DNA from: Ypsolopha sequella
Lineage: Eukaryota; Arthropoda; Insecta; Lepidoptera; Ypsolophidae
Direction: 5' to 3'
Assembly: GCA_934047225.1 (NCBI GenBank)
Contig: OW203986.1
Location: 26,229,221-26,293,220, forward strand
Length of the DNA: 64,000 nucleotides
Position 1 is the first letter of the stretch. Each line of letters begins with the position of its first letter. Below, one piece after another: positions 53,701 through 62,846 of this stretch. Below the pieces are notes generated by a model that was not told the DNA's origin, searched no databases, and saw only the letters and a list, made by a program, of their open reading frames with translations. A program made the position numbers and the translations under genes.

Positions 53701-55766
53701 GGACGGTTCTCAAACTTTAAAAGTCGGGAATCGTAGAAATACGTCCAAATGTCTTTGGAAATAAATTACTAGGTAGCATGTGAGAGTCGCACTTTATCGA
53801 TTTTATCAAATCATACTACACTAAAAAATACACATTTTAAAAATTATAAAAATCCTTGGAGACCTTTTTTAGAAAAATATCTAAGTAAATATAAAAATAT
53901 ATTGGATAAATTTGGTAAGTCGGACTTACAATTTCTGACGTTAGCTTTTGGGCCACTCTTGAGCCACCAATTCATTTTTGGGAAAAGAAAAAAGTCTAAT
54001 AATTTGCAGCGCAATTTTTACAATTACGGATCAAACAACCGCCCATCCTTGCTTCCTAGGACTATCATTAATTATTTAGCTCGTATGCAACTCGAAACTC
54101 GCTTCAACCTTTGGGAATCTCAGTGTAGAATGAAACAAACTATTAAATTCACTCTCGGGCAACAAGGAGGACAACAAATGGTAAAAATGCCATTTTAGAT
54201 ATTGCCAGTATTATGCGCTTATTTTTACCCAAACGTGTCACACAAATTCTGCAAATCAGACCACAAAGATAAGCAAAACATCAAAATTGTAAAAAATATA
54301 AAATATAAAAAAAAAAAATTTTTAATTATTCATATCAGCTATTTATTACCTACAATACAATCAAATTGAAAAAAAAAATGTATGTGCCCCGCCTTATCTT
54401 CAAAACTGGTGGACCGAAAAATTTGAGCAACTTGGCGGTTGAGAAATTCACAAAAAAAAAGACAAAATTAATTTTTTAATCTACGATACGGAACCCTAAG
54501 TATGCGAGTCTGACTCGCACTTGACCGGTTTTGTTTTTTTCTGTGACTTGATTTTAACCCTTTCCGTGCCATGACTGAAAAGTCATGAAGAAATGACCAT
54601 GATTTTTCGCTGTATTTCAAATACTACGAGAATACTCGTAGCTGAAATACAAGCTGAAAGGTGAAATACAAGCTGAAATTTAATCAACCGCCTGAATTTA
54701 TACTGGAGACTTGGTTAGTGACAAGGAAATCATTAAAAAAAATTGTTCCTATTCGAACTGGACTAGTTTAAATACTACAATACAAATACTACAATACAAA
54801 TACTACACTACCGCATGTTGGCACGAAAAGTGTTAAAAAATAGTTACGGGCGGGCTCCTGTCAATCACAGCATAAATATGCTTACATTGTTACAAAATCA
54901 TAACAAATAACTATGACAACTAAATAACAGCGTCAGGTTTAAGGATGTGGCGGTGTTTTAAAGCCGAGAGTCAGGAGCTGCCACCGCCTTAAACAATATG
55001 AACAAAAATAATTTACTATATCTAGAAACTGATCTTTTACATTTAATTGTAGTAGCGTTGAAATACATGCCATAGTCGTGAATCTAGGTTTTTTTCAGAA
55101 TTCACAGCTGAACCTGTGTCAAATACGATAGTTCCAAAGCAACTATAAAATATAAAATAAACTGTTTTTATAATAATATTTAGTAACTACAGAATTATAG
55201 TAAGTAGTTAAACTACTTCTTTATATTAAAACCGTCTCAAACGTGGCATAACTCAAAAAATGTTGATGTCTTTTTTTTTAGAAAATCGTACTTTTTTCGC
55301 TTAATCTGGCAATATAAAAAATAATGAAAATAATGAAAGTGCTAAAACGATGTGTATATAAAGTGCTCACAAAGTGAAAATAATAAAAACGATTGGCTCA
55401 AAAGGACTTGCATCCAGAGCCGTAAAAGCATTAAAAAAAACATATAGATTAAAAAACGTGAACCATCAGCTATCACGTCGAATCTTATAACACAGACATT
55501 GCATTTTATTAGTAGTACCAAGTACAATTACACTTCCCCTCCAAAGTTCTCACAAAACTCCCGCTTCCAAATTCACAGAAAACGCCTGGATCCTGACGAG
55601 GAAGCGCAACCCACCGCTCAGCGTCATAGAGGAGGCGTACACAGCCCTGGACAAGAATCGGCTCAGCAAAGCGTACTTCACAAGGACTGACCAGAAGAAC
55701 TGTCCCGAAGACCACGAGTACCGTAAAAAAAATGATTTGAACACTCCCCGCGCTAGTATGACCTAG
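44646..55766 (+). CDS. Apolipoprotein D-like secreted lipocalin (four coding exons)
   Basis: The coding exons are 44646-44774, 52237-52367, 53400-53584 and 55579-55766. Together they give 633 nt, 210 residues plus TAG, all with GT/AG introns and matching phases (0, 2, 1). Lipocalins carry small hydrophobic ligands in a beta-barrel; the ApoD/Lazarillo branch is extracellular or membrane-associated. Residues 1-22 form a signal peptide with a likely cut after STA. The lipocalin GxW box is GKWYE at 46-50, the second box is TDYDNYAV at 129-136, and Arg156 closes the barrel motif. Cys30, 64, 140 and 190 fit the two ApoD disulphides. No N-glycosylation sequon is seen, unlike human ApoD. The basic tail after Cys190 is about 20 residues. 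A splice acceptor directly before the ATG implies an upstream non-coding exon. Confidence 0.92.
44994..45232 (+). repeat. Interspersed repeat, copy of 5748-5955
   Basis: It shares ACAGTTCGTCCTAAAT, TTGCTGTTAGCTT, ATGCAAAAATGTTAGTACTG and GAAAACGGCAATTTCA with the first copy. It includes a 30-bp insertion with CATTCATACACAAAAG. Confidence 0.65.
45235..45441. repeat. Near-perfect 207-bp palindrome
   Basis: Arms of about 90-100 bp run CATATATTACTTTAAATAT, TTTCGGCCCTTAGTGGGCC, GTCAAGTA and back around an (AT)n centre at about 45334-45350. The mirror has only a few differences. Its inner motif (GATGACGGCC, GGCCGAAATATAT) also occurs near 460, 600 and 31360. Confidence 0.85.
45590..46183 (+). pseudogene. 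LINE reverse transcriptase C-terminus and 3' UTR
   Basis: The + strand reads [29 protein letters not shown] and [14 protein letters not shown], then a stop at 45853 and FYSIKEFL in frame after it. These are the usual last words of jockey/CR1-group proteins. The 3' UTR ends in AATAAAGATA and four TTATTC units. 5'-truncated; not functional. Confidence 0.65.
46400..46965 (-). repeat. Interspersed repeat (family E), uninterrupted
   Basis: Reverse copy of the repeat at 15440-16800, lacking the 882-bp element. The join region here reads TACTGAAATATTTTTAGGG then ACAAGTTGATCTCTTAACC, i.e. the empty site. Confidence 0.7.
47584..47812. mobile_element. Foldback element, arms about 105 bp
   Basis: The left GTCACAAAATAAGATA, CCGCATAACTAGCGAAAACAG, AGACGCGTACGCATG, GATCTCGG is mirrored on the right by CCGAGATCATCAT, ACGCGTCTATGC, CTGTTTTCGCTCGTTATATG, ATCTATTTTGTG. 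Confidence 0.7.
47850..48335 (+). pseudogene. LINE C-terminus and 3' UTR, second type
   Basis: The frame 47854-48085 ends [19 protein letters not shown] with [10 protein letters not shown] and a stop, the typical tail of jockey-type reverse transcriptases. The 3' UTR includes TTTGCTGGAAGAAATCTC and runs into a CAAATT repeat at 48335. The catalytic part is missing. Confidence 0.65.
48337..48830 (-). mobile_element. 3' UTR copy of the LINE at 20552-24409
   Basis: The AATTCAAATT tail and CCGGAGACCCGGCCAGGGA, CACCAACCGAGCCCCCAGC match 20553-21000. Only the 3' UTR is present, a heavy 5' truncation. It meets the tail of the preceding LINE head-on. Confidence 0.75.
48932..50693 (+). mobile_element. 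Tc1-like DNA transposon, complete ends
   Basis: A 1,762-bp element lies between TA target duplications (48930-48931, 50694-50695). The terminal inverted repeats CAGTGGTGGTCACATAATTA and its mirror extend about 27 bp with one mismatch. CAGTG is the common Tc1 terminus. The transposase frame has three nonsense codons. Confidence 0.92.
49324..50349 (+). pseudogene. Tc1-like (DD34E) transposase with three nonsense codons
   Basis: A single frame of about 341 codons runs from ATG to a TGA at 50347-50349. It holds an N-terminal helix-turn-helix ([18 protein letters not shown]), a second DNA-binding part ([17 protein letters not shown]), a GRPRK-like basic stretch reduced to LRPRKTT, and the DDE catalytic domain. 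The latter has LFSDET, then [12 protein letters not shown], and NPIENLW exactly 34 residues after the second Asp. In-frame stops occur at 49978-49980, 50041-50043 and 50149-50151. I see no frameshift, so it decayed by point mutation after insertion. The protein can no longer be made full length. Confidence 0.92.
50847..51250 (+). repeat. GGTTCCGTA-family repeat, partial
   Basis: Starts TAGGATTCCGTTCCTTAAAG with GATTCTCGTGTCCATCC and CATAGAGGC, matching the 5' half of 8819-9663. The right end is uncertain. Confidence 0.5.
51540..51940 (+). mobile_element. 3' UTR copy of the LINE at 20552-24409
   Basis: GGTCGGCCGCCTGGATTCG, GGCCGGGTCTCCGGTATGG and a TTGAATTTGAATT tail match the LINE 3' UTR, here on the + strand. 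No coding sequence. Confidence 0.75.
52237..52367 (+). CDS. Lipocalin coding exon 2
   Basis: TTTCAG/TAC to TT/GTAAGT. It encodes [15 protein letters not shown] with the GxW box, GGKC with the second conserved Cys, and [14 protein letters not shown]. It ends in phase 2 inside the Leu87 codon. Closely matches the ApoD family. Confidence 0.92.
52911..53340 (-). mobile_element. Family C MITE in lipocalin intron 2
   Basis: AAGGCGATACC to GTATCGCCTT, the reverse of 10930-11348. It makes up nearly half of the 1,032-bp intron. Just before it, at 52546-52594, CTTAGCATTCATGGACGT is repeated in tandem. Confidence 0.75.
53400..53584 (+). CDS. Lipocalin coding exon 3
   Basis: ATTCCAG/G to ACAG/GTATGT. 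It encodes [11 protein letters not shown], the [19 protein letters not shown] core with the second lipocalin box and third conserved Cys, and FGLFHT. Phase 2 at entry, 1 at exit. Confidence 0.93.
53585..55578 (+). other. Lipocalin intron 3
   Basis: GTATGT to TTCACAG. It holds decayed repeat ends: a GGAACCCTAAGTATGCGAG piece near 54490, a family B MITE fragment at 55388-55445 (GATTGGCTCAAAAGGACT), and repeated AATACTACAATACAA near 54770. A 98-codon frame at 53902-54198 has no recognisable motif. Confidence 0.6.
55579..55766 (+). CDS. Lipocalin coding exon 4 (last)
   Basis: CACAG/AA to TAG. It encodes [33 protein letters not shown] with the fourth conserved Cys, and a hydrophilic tail ending RASMT. 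ENAWIL.R and DQKNCP are ApoD-type words. No AATAAA was seen in the next 200 bp. Confidence 0.93.
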
Positions 55767-55880
55767 GTCTTTGATAAGCGTATTGACTAGTGCTGCAGGC
55801 AAAGTAATGGGGTATGACGTGTGCCTCTCACATTTACTGAAACCGCAAATGATCTGATGCCTTATTGTCTAACTTCAACA

Positions 55881-55980
55881 TCTATCGCTATTGCTTTCAA
55901 AAGTACGCGTGATTGGCTAGAAGCGATGAGTCACGTCATTTCTAGCTAATCACGTTACCTTTTAAAGCAATAGCGATAGA
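55881..55980. repeat. 100-bp palindromic hairpin
   Basis: TCTATCGCTATTGCTTT to AAAGCAATAGCGATAGA, with inner GTGATTGGCTAGAA mirrored by TTCTAGCTAATCAC. It lies just after the lipocalin stop and could fall in its 3' UTR. Confidence 0.8.
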
Positions 55981-56252
55981 CGATTTCGTGACTATTTCCT
56001 TACACAATCGCACCTCAGAAGGCCTATTATGTATCTTTAATTGCCATTTGAACGGGGTGCCTATCATCAAAAACATAGATATACTATCGAATTCCGATTG
56101 TCTAAGGATATGTTCGCACTTGAAGTTCATAAACAGTTCGTAAATAGTTCCATACCCACTAATAGCAATTTTAAAAGTTCTGTTTTTAGTTATGTTTTTG
56201 ATTATAGGCACCTAGTCCAGTTGGCAACTAATGATACAGAATAGACAGGCTG

Positions 56253-56538
56253 GTCCTCTAAAAAGGCCGCTTTGGATGAATCATATTATGATTCCGTTCT
56301 AATGCCGTCTCTTTTGCACGCGTGAAAAATCTCTGACTCCATCCTACTTACAAATAATTTTATGATTCACCCAAGTCGGCCTTTTTATATCCCCTCAGGG
56401 ACCTAATAAGGCCAACTTGGGTGAATCATGAAATGATTTGAAAGTAGGATAGAGTCAGTGTTTCTTCATGCGTGCAAAAGAGACGGCATTACAACAGAAT
56501 CATAATATGATTCATCCAAAGCGGCCTTTTTAGAGGAC
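56253..56538. mobile_element. Foldback element, arms about 135 bp
   Basis: GTCCTCTAAAAAGGCCGC to GCGGCCTTTTTAGAGGAC. The mirror continues through GATGAATCATATTATGATTC, GAGACGGCATT and GGCCGACTTGGGTGAATC. Contains CTCTTTTGCACGCGT and its reverse. Confidence 0.85.
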
Positions 56539-57249
56539 TTCTTCATAGTGAACCACTTTTCTAACTGCAACATAATGAGCCCGTGTTATGAAAATCAATT
56601 TCGTTTAAAAAGCTAAAAACAGGAGTAAATTTTTTTTTTCGATATCTCAAGAAATGACAAAGTTATTGGCAATCAAACGACATGTCACGTGACGTCATCT
56701 GAAACGATTTCATACTAAAGGTGATAAATATCGATATCGCTAACTTCGGTAATAACATGAATTTTTTAAAAATTCAAAAAGTTTTGTGCTTTGCTAGCTA
56801 ATTAATCAGTTACTATAAAAATATATTAACTGATATTTCACTACGGAACACGCGACCATTATGATATTAGTAGTTTCAGTCAATTTGAGGAATAAATTCG
56901 TTTAAAATTCTCTTTGAAGTGGATACTTCTTTGTTCTCATCTCGTACAGGGGGGCAGAACCTGTACGTTGTTTCGAGTCCGACTTTTTTTAAAAGAATAA
57001 ATTGTTTTCTGCCTATAGATTAGTAGGTAAATTATGGCAACACCTGAGATCTTTTGTATGGGGAAATCAGGTGTTACCAGTGAAAACAATTTTAGTTCCA
57101 TTTCATGACTTTCTTGACAAACTGTAAGCGAATGCGCTGCCATCACTGGCATTGACATTGTTGTCGATTCGGTGTAACACGACTTAACTTATTTGACGGG
57201 ACTAAACTTAATTTAAGCGTTTTGTCTTTTTCTTTCTGTACCAAAAAAA
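56539..57249. other. No gene recognised
   Basis: AT-rich. Frames at 57158-56937 and 57430-57143 on the - strand lack motifs. Confidence 0.3.
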
Positions 57250-57635
57250 CTGTGCCCGTGCAAAGGTCCCCGTTACTCCAGGCGGAAAGATCCACCGTGC
57301 GAGAGAGACGGAATCCGGGAAAATTGACAAAAAGTCGGTTATAAATTAATACAAAATTAACTAAAAAGTAATTTAGGTATTGGTAAAACCTATCTAAATA
57401 GATATTTTTGAAGTCTGTATGCTCTCCCAATTTGTCAGAATATCAAAAAAAGTGTAAATTTAGACCTCATTTCTATAACTATTTCTATCGAGTGAAATTG
57501 CTCTAATCGTGTTTCTGATAGCCCAAAATCTAGAAAAAGGTCCCAAAATTGTTATACTAATTTACTCAACTTGGGAATTCTTTTGAACAGCAGATAAATA
57601 ACTTCAAAATGTGTCCATTTTGACGACATACCCCC
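57250..57635 (-). mobile_element. Truncated TTAA-family element
   Basis: Reverse of the left half of 28820-29804: GGTCCCCGTTACTCCAGGCG, AAAAAGTCGGTT and GACGACATACCCCC followed by TTAA. The other end is missing. Confidence 0.6.
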
Positions 57636-57925
57636 TTAAAAAAAGGTTAGTCCTGTCAAATAAGTGTGATACTGAATCGACACCTATACTATCGTAAGAA
57701 GTATCCACTTAAATAATTTACGGTTGTATCTCTGTCACAACCCACTGCTTTTTTTTTAACACAAAATGTGCTTAAGTATTCGTTATTTTAGGTACAGTTT
57801 GGGTCAGTACAGAAAGCGCATGAAGTTAGTGGTCATCTGCGCAGTTTCCTTTGCGCATACCCCTTCCTCATAAACGCGAGACTGCAACGCCATGTGTAAC
57901 TAATTTCACGCCCGACTTTTCTACT

Positions 57926-58188
57926 GGGGTGCGTTCAGTTTTATCGTCCGCCGACCGACGCGCGCTTTGTAACAGTGACAGCAGGATAGCACATACAAAT
58001 TCAACGCGTGCAAAAGTGATGGCATTTTAGGTGGGTGTCGCCCGACGATAAAACTATGGGTTCAGTTTGATCGGCCGCCGACGCAACGCCCGGCGATCAT
58101 AACATCTCTTTTGCACGCGTTCAATTTGTATGTGCTATCCTGCTGTCAGTGATAAGCGAGCGTCGGCAATCAAATTGAAGACCCTGTG
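57926..58188. mobile_element. Foldback element sharing a motif with 56253-56538
   Basis: ACAGCAGGATAGCACATAC, AAATTCAACGCGTGCAAAAG is mirrored by CTTTTGCACGCGTTCAATTT, GTATGTGCTATCCTGCTGT. The centre holds a second short mirror (GACGATAAAAC and GTTTTATCGTC). Confidence 0.75.
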
Positions 58189-58340
58189 GTAAGTTTTTGT
58201 ATGACTGAAGATATGGAGTTATTGTAATTTCTAGTGATAGGTATTTTTTGTAAGAAGCATTTATTACAATTGTAACTTTTAAATTAAGTTTGTGTTAAGT
58301 ATATTTTTAACATGGCCATTCACATGATCAAGTTCATTTA

Positions 58341-58733
58341 ATAGTAGTTTATGCTACAAGGGCGCAAAGGAATAAATCACGAGGACGATTTAAAACACGA
58401 GCGTAGCGAGTGTTTTAAACGTAATCGAGTAATTTATTGCTCTTACGCCCGTGTATCATACTACGTTTTTCAATGCATAGTGTGAGGAAATGAAAACAAA
58501 TATAATCTTGTGAACTTTAAATTGTAATTGGCTCAAAAGGACTGTATCCAGAGCCGTTGAACAGTGGAAAAAAAAGTATAACATCTATGGTACACAGGAA
58601 AGGCTGCAGGTTAGCCAACCATTGCAAATAAATTAAAAAAAATAATAATAATAAAGCCCTAGGGCAAAATAATCGACTTTCTGTTCGGTTTTGATGCATA
58701 AAAAGTGGGCCTTTACGAGCACATGCATTGAAA
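58341..58733 (+). mobile_element. Family B MITE
   Basis: ATAGTAGTTTATGCTACAAG to GCATTGAAAA. The cleanest of the three main copies; compare 10402-10828 and 16953-17287. Confidence 0.75.
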
Positions 58734-59129
58734 ACTTATTTAACGTTTTAACGTATTTTACTAATTTAATTTATTTTGTTATAATTTAGTTTTGCTTATG
58801 AGACTGGCCGTGATTTGAGCACCTTCAGGGAGATATTTATAGTTTTAAGGAACTTGTACAAGGGCCCAAGAGATGTGACTAATATTAAAATAAAAAATAA
58901 AGAAAATAATATTGAACTTGGTCTATTTATGAACCTTTGAGGAATTATAACAAACGGAAATAAAAAAAAATATCTTTGGAATGTTTCTCTCTGCTCGTAG
59001 AATGTCATTGAAAATAGATTTTCAAGATGCTGTGAGTGTGATCAATATGCTATGGTATCCCTTCTGGGTAAGTCTCAGACTAAGAAATACTCATTGGGAT
59101 AAGTAGACACTTTGAGATTGTGTGAACCA
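58734..59129. other. No gene recognised
   Basis: AT-rich spacer; nothing seen. Confidence 0.3.
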
Positions 59130-59432
59130 CAAGGGCGTAGCAATGATTTTTTTCTGGGGGGGCCAGATTTAACTATCATATATTATCATATATGATAATT
59201 AAATCATAATATCATAATCTTAGGATGACGTTTGACCTCAACTGACCTCGTACCTCAGTGAGAGCGGGAATATTTAAAAATGACATCACAAGTTTCGAAG
59301 GCTTTTGTTTTACGTATATTGCTGATGTATTTTGGTTTTATTTAATATTTTACTTTTATTCTGGGATGGGCCAGAAGGTTTCTGGGGTGGGCCGGGCCCA
59401 CCTGCCCCCCCCCCCCCCTTGCTACGCCTATG
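59130..59432. mobile_element. hAT-type MITE with perfect 8-bp target duplication
   Basis: The ends CAAGGGCGTAGCAA and TTGCTACGCCTATG form an inverted repeat. GTGAACCA flanks both sides (59122-59129, 59433-59440). The interior has G-rich GGGGGGGCC near the left and a run of about 14 C near the right. 303 bp, no coding capacity. Confidence 0.85.
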
Positions 59433-59440
59433 GTGAACCA

Positions 59441-60050
59441 TGAGTGACGTAAGGATTTCCGTGAAAATATGATAACAACGTTTTTGTTATTAATTTATGA
59501 TATTGTACAAAAATCTCTAAATATGAAGTTAGTAAATCTTCTTGGGTTCCGTACTAATTATATTTTAGTGCATAGCGGTTGTAAATAGACAGGGACATTC
59601 ACTGAACACACACTTAATGTCCAACTTATTTCCGTGAATTGTCACAGACCAATATGTTTTTCACTTTTAACTTCTTAACAAGAAAAACAATGTTAAGTTG
59701 TGCACTTTGTACCGAACGACTGACGTTTAACCATAAATGTGATCAAAACTTGTTCAGTATGATCAGCAGAATATTTAGTTTTACTAAATGTCAGTCTATT
59801 TACACCCAGTGTGTCTCGTATTTACCCTGAGGTATATTGTATTACTAGGTATTGATATTAGAATATATATATAGATACTCGTATTATATAATATTTTAAT
59901 GAATAAAATTCTAATAACAAATTCACAATGCCGTATATTTTGCGATAGAAATCTACAACTTAACAATAAATTAAAGCGTAAAAATACTTTATAACTCCTT
60001 ACCAACTAACCGGCCTTGGCTGTTGCTTTATAGAATGGTAAATCTTTATA
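59441..60050. other. No gene recognised
   Basis: AT-rich. A short piece near 59755-59825 (TTCAGTATGATCAGCAGA) echoes 15115-15135. Confidence 0.3.
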
Positions 60051-60480
60051 ACTAGCCTTTTGCTGCAGCTCCGCCCCGTTTTCAGCTACGACGTTATTTT
60101 ATTAACACCCCTTATAGCTTACATGTTGACCAGTGTCACTGCGATTATAGTATATAAAACTGCGGCCAAATCCGTTTTTTGCCCGCTACTCCACCCGCAT
60201 TTATTCAACTCTGCCCCGTTTTTGGCTTGGGAGTTATTTTATTAACACCCCTTATAGCCTATATGTTGACCAGGGTCACTTCGATTATAATAAAAAAAAA
60301 ACTGCATCCAAATCAGTTCACTTTTCGGAGATGTGTGCGAACAAACGAACAGACAGACAGAAAAGAATTTTATTACTCGTCTTTAGTCACCCCTTTTCTA
60401 TTTTTATTACTTTTCTTCAATTTACAGACATACCGGGTTCTATTCTTTTATTATTGTATTGATGATGATTGATTATAAAT
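60051..60480 (-). mobile_element. Helitron-like repeat with tandem internal unit
   Basis: ACTAGCC and GCTGCAGCTCCGCCCCG stand at the left like a decayed Helitron end, preceded by A. Two roughly 143-bp units follow (CCGCCCCGTTTTCAGCT and CTGCCCCGTTTTTGGCT; TTATTTTATTAACACCCCTT in both). The right part matches 32640-32960. Confidence 0.5.
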
Positions 60481-60501
60481 TGATGTAAGAGTTTTATTCA
60501 A

Positions 60502-60825
60502 CTACCTAGCTCAGCCGGCAGGACTTTCAATCTTGAGACCCGTCTTCGAATCCTACCACTCAAGCAAGCACATGATTTTTTTTTCAGAATTCTTGTGCAT
60601 AGTATTTGTATAATTACCATTTGCTAAACGGTGAAAAAAATTAAAGAAAAGTCTGCACTGCAAGCCCGAAGTACGGCAATGCGGCTCAACCCCCTATCAC
60701 GTTAAAGTGAAAAGAGGGTGTTAATACGAGTGTTGACTGTTCTAGTGACAGTCCACACTCGCAATTACCTCTGACACCCCCTCGTAAATACATGTCGTGA
60801 CAATATGTTTTTTTATTCACATACA
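60502..60825 (+). mobile_element. tRNA-headed SINE
   Basis: The head has TAGCTCAGCCGG (A-box-like) and TCTTCGAATCC (B-box-like). The body has TAAACGGTGAAAAAAAT, CCCGAAGTACGGCAATG, GACAGTCCACACTCG and CTCTGACACCCCCTCG. Full-length relative of 31195-32085 without an insertion. Confidence 0.65.
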
Positions 60826-61255
60826 ACACAAACTTCTATACTGAGTTAACTTTTACAAAACACGCTTGTAACCTTAGATAAAAACAAAATGAGGAAGATA
60901 CGGTACCCGCTTCCCACGCGTGGTCCTACAAAACCAAGTCTAAATCAGTCCAATGGACCTGCTTTGTTTTGCTTGTCTCGCTCGTGCTCCTGTCGAATCT
61001 CTGTCGTTCGGTGGTGCTTGTTCATACAGCAGGCCCATTTTTCAATTGACAGTATAAGAACGTACCGTATCTCTCTCCTTTTGTTACATCAATGCTTGTA
61101 ACTTTAACAATACACAACCAGTCAAAAAAACAAATAAATCACCACCAAACCACATCATAGTAGTCTACATCTTCAGAACCATGAATCTACTCACTACTCA
61201 TTGAGAAAAAGCGTTCCGAAATTGTCACTGAACAAAGCAACAACCAAATAAAGTC

Positions 61256-61492
61256 CTAAGTGGGCGTGCTGTCATCGGAATGCCAACTTTTCCGATGTTC
61301 GCTGATAGCCTCGTAGTAACTAGGGGGTGGGGGCAGGTGGTCACTCTTGGTTTTCACAGGGAGCTTTGGAACAGTCAGTTTGTCCTCTTCCGCTTCTTCA
61401 GGAATGGAGTCGCGCCGGCGAGGGTCGAACTCGGAGAGGACTGGCTGCGAAATGTTGTTGCGCTGCGTCAGTTTTGGAGCGCTATTCGCGAG
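61256..61492 (-). CDS. Last coding exon of an unidentified protein, PPxY tail
   Basis: After an acceptor TTGTTTCAG on the - strand, 78 codons run to a TAG. The translation is hydrophilic, starts LANSAPKLTQRNNISQP, has an acidic stretch SIPEEAEEDKL, and then a proline block PPPPSYYEAI. PPSY fits PPxY, the ligand of WW domains such as those of Nedd4-type ubiquitin ligases. The entry phase is 0, matching the exon at 63388-63167, with a 1,674-bp intron between. I read both as the cytoplasmic end of one protein; the family is not recognised. A second - strand SINE remnant (61570-61640) lies in the intron. Confidence 0.75.
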   Translation of the reverse strand, partial: LANSAPKLTQRNNISQPVLSEFDPRRRDSIPEEAEEDKLTVPKLPVKTKSDHLPPPPSYYEAISEHRKSWHSDDSTPT

Positions 61493-61921
61493 CTGAAACA
61501 AGTTGATTATAGGGTTATGTTTGTGGATATTCCAGAATTTGATGGTATAGTTTGTCCTGGGACTTCAAATTCGTTACGACATTAATCCCCGAGGGGTGTC
61601 AGATGTGCTCATGTCAAAGTCACAGTCCACACGTTACTCCGAGGGACACACTGTATAATATAATATCAGGATAACACTAGCTACTGGTGATTGCATCCGT
61701 TTGAGGATTGAAAAACCTAGTTCTTGCAAGAGTGAGAGCGTGAACTGCCAATAAGCTGCGTTGCTGTTGTTATGTTATTTTTTGTACCCATATTTCTTGA
61801 ATAGACGTTTTCAACTTGAAAAAAACTAGAAACTTCAAACTTAACGATTGTTACGTCAAAGCGTAAGCCTCTCTTAAGGAAATAAGCCTCTTCACCGTAC
61901 TTCTTCGGCCACAAATTTTGT

Positions 61922-61990
61922 CTGGATTCGATGAACCCGCGTCCTACGGATTAAAATCGAGACTTTCGACCATTAGACCAGAGATGCGGT
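61922..61990 (-). other. tRNA-like sequence, Lys(UUU)-type, degenerate
   Basis: On the - strand it has TGGTCTAATGGTCGAAAG (A-box-like), CGATTTTAATCC (anticodon loop with TTT) and GGGTTC-AT-CGAATCC, a B box split by a 2-base insertion. Probably the head of a SINE or a tRNA pseudogene in the intron. Confidence 0.5.
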
Positions 61991-62324
61991 CAAAATTATA
62001 GTATTAACTGAACATAACAATTGTGAGCGATAAGAATTTGAAGTTCTTGTATTCTTATTTTTCTAAATATTCCGCCGATAACAATATAATCCTGGCAATA
62101 AATTTGCATCAATAGTATCTGCGTCAGAGACGTGAATGTATTAAGATCTGCAAATACTAGTTAAAGTGGAATCGTTATCAAGCAAGGTTTCAAATTATTT
62201 GTCAGAGAATTAGGCAAAAGAAATATTTTTCCTCATCCAAATTGTTTCGTTGTCTTTTTATTCAAGGCGGTATATAAAATTCTAGAAAACTCTCTCTGAT
62301 TAAGCTTAATTTTAAGTAAAACAG

Positions 62325-62510
62325 ACTGGTGATGGGTGGCGGCGGGCGTCACTGGTGCTTGTGTTTCGGCACTGCGTTCACCCGCCTGCCCAGCGTATGG
62401 GAGTATGGGCATTTCTTTCAGAGGGACTGCCAAGAACCGCCAAATCTTGGAAAGGCCTATGTCCAGCAGTGGACGAAACAGACTGATGGATGGATGGATG
62501 GACCTCTGAG
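62325..62510 (+). mobile_element. RTE-type LINE 3' end fragment
   Basis: GGCGTCACTGGTGC, CACCCGCCTGCCCAGCG and GGCCTATGTCCAGCAGTG end in a GATG-rich run at 62485-62505. The + strand reads LGKAYVQQWT, the RTE-like terminus. Lies in the intron of the - strand gene. Confidence 0.7.
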
Positions 62511-62656
62511 GTGCTTATCAAAGTATGATTCGCGGCACTTTTGCTACACACTGATTTCGGAATCTCAAACTTTCAAATCGAAATTTATTTTAGGTCTCCT
62601 CAAGATCAAAAAAATAGACCTCGTAAATCAAACTCAATGTTGAATCAGTGTTTAAT

Positions 62657-62846
62657 TTTTTTATCGCAGATACAGAGTAACTACCTATTTGGATGAGATG
62701 TACAATAATTGTAAATTATTTTTTATCGCAGATACAGAGTAACTACCTATTTGGATGAGATGTACAATAATTGTAAATTATTTTTTATCGCAGATACAGA
62801 GTAACTACCTATTTGGATGAGATGTACAATAATTGTAAATTATTTT
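62657..62846. repeat. Tandem repeat, 62-bp unit, three copies
   Basis: TTATCGCAGATACAGAG starts at 62661, 62723 and 62785. The units look identical and end with TGTACAATAATTGTAAATTA, which is itself a small palindrome. Confidence 0.9.

Noticed and set aside
53902..54198. Possible extra lipocalin exon or gene in intron 3
   Set aside because: The frame does not continue the lipocalin; exons 3 and 4 join perfectly without it and the protein is then of family length.
59399..59420. Sequencing or assembly gap at the C-run
   Set aside because: The run is part of a MITE with intact ends and duplication, so it is probably real, although its exact length is unreliable.
62657..62846. CRISPR-like array
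   Set aside because: The units are contiguous 62-bp repeats with no variable spacers, and the genome is eukaryotic.
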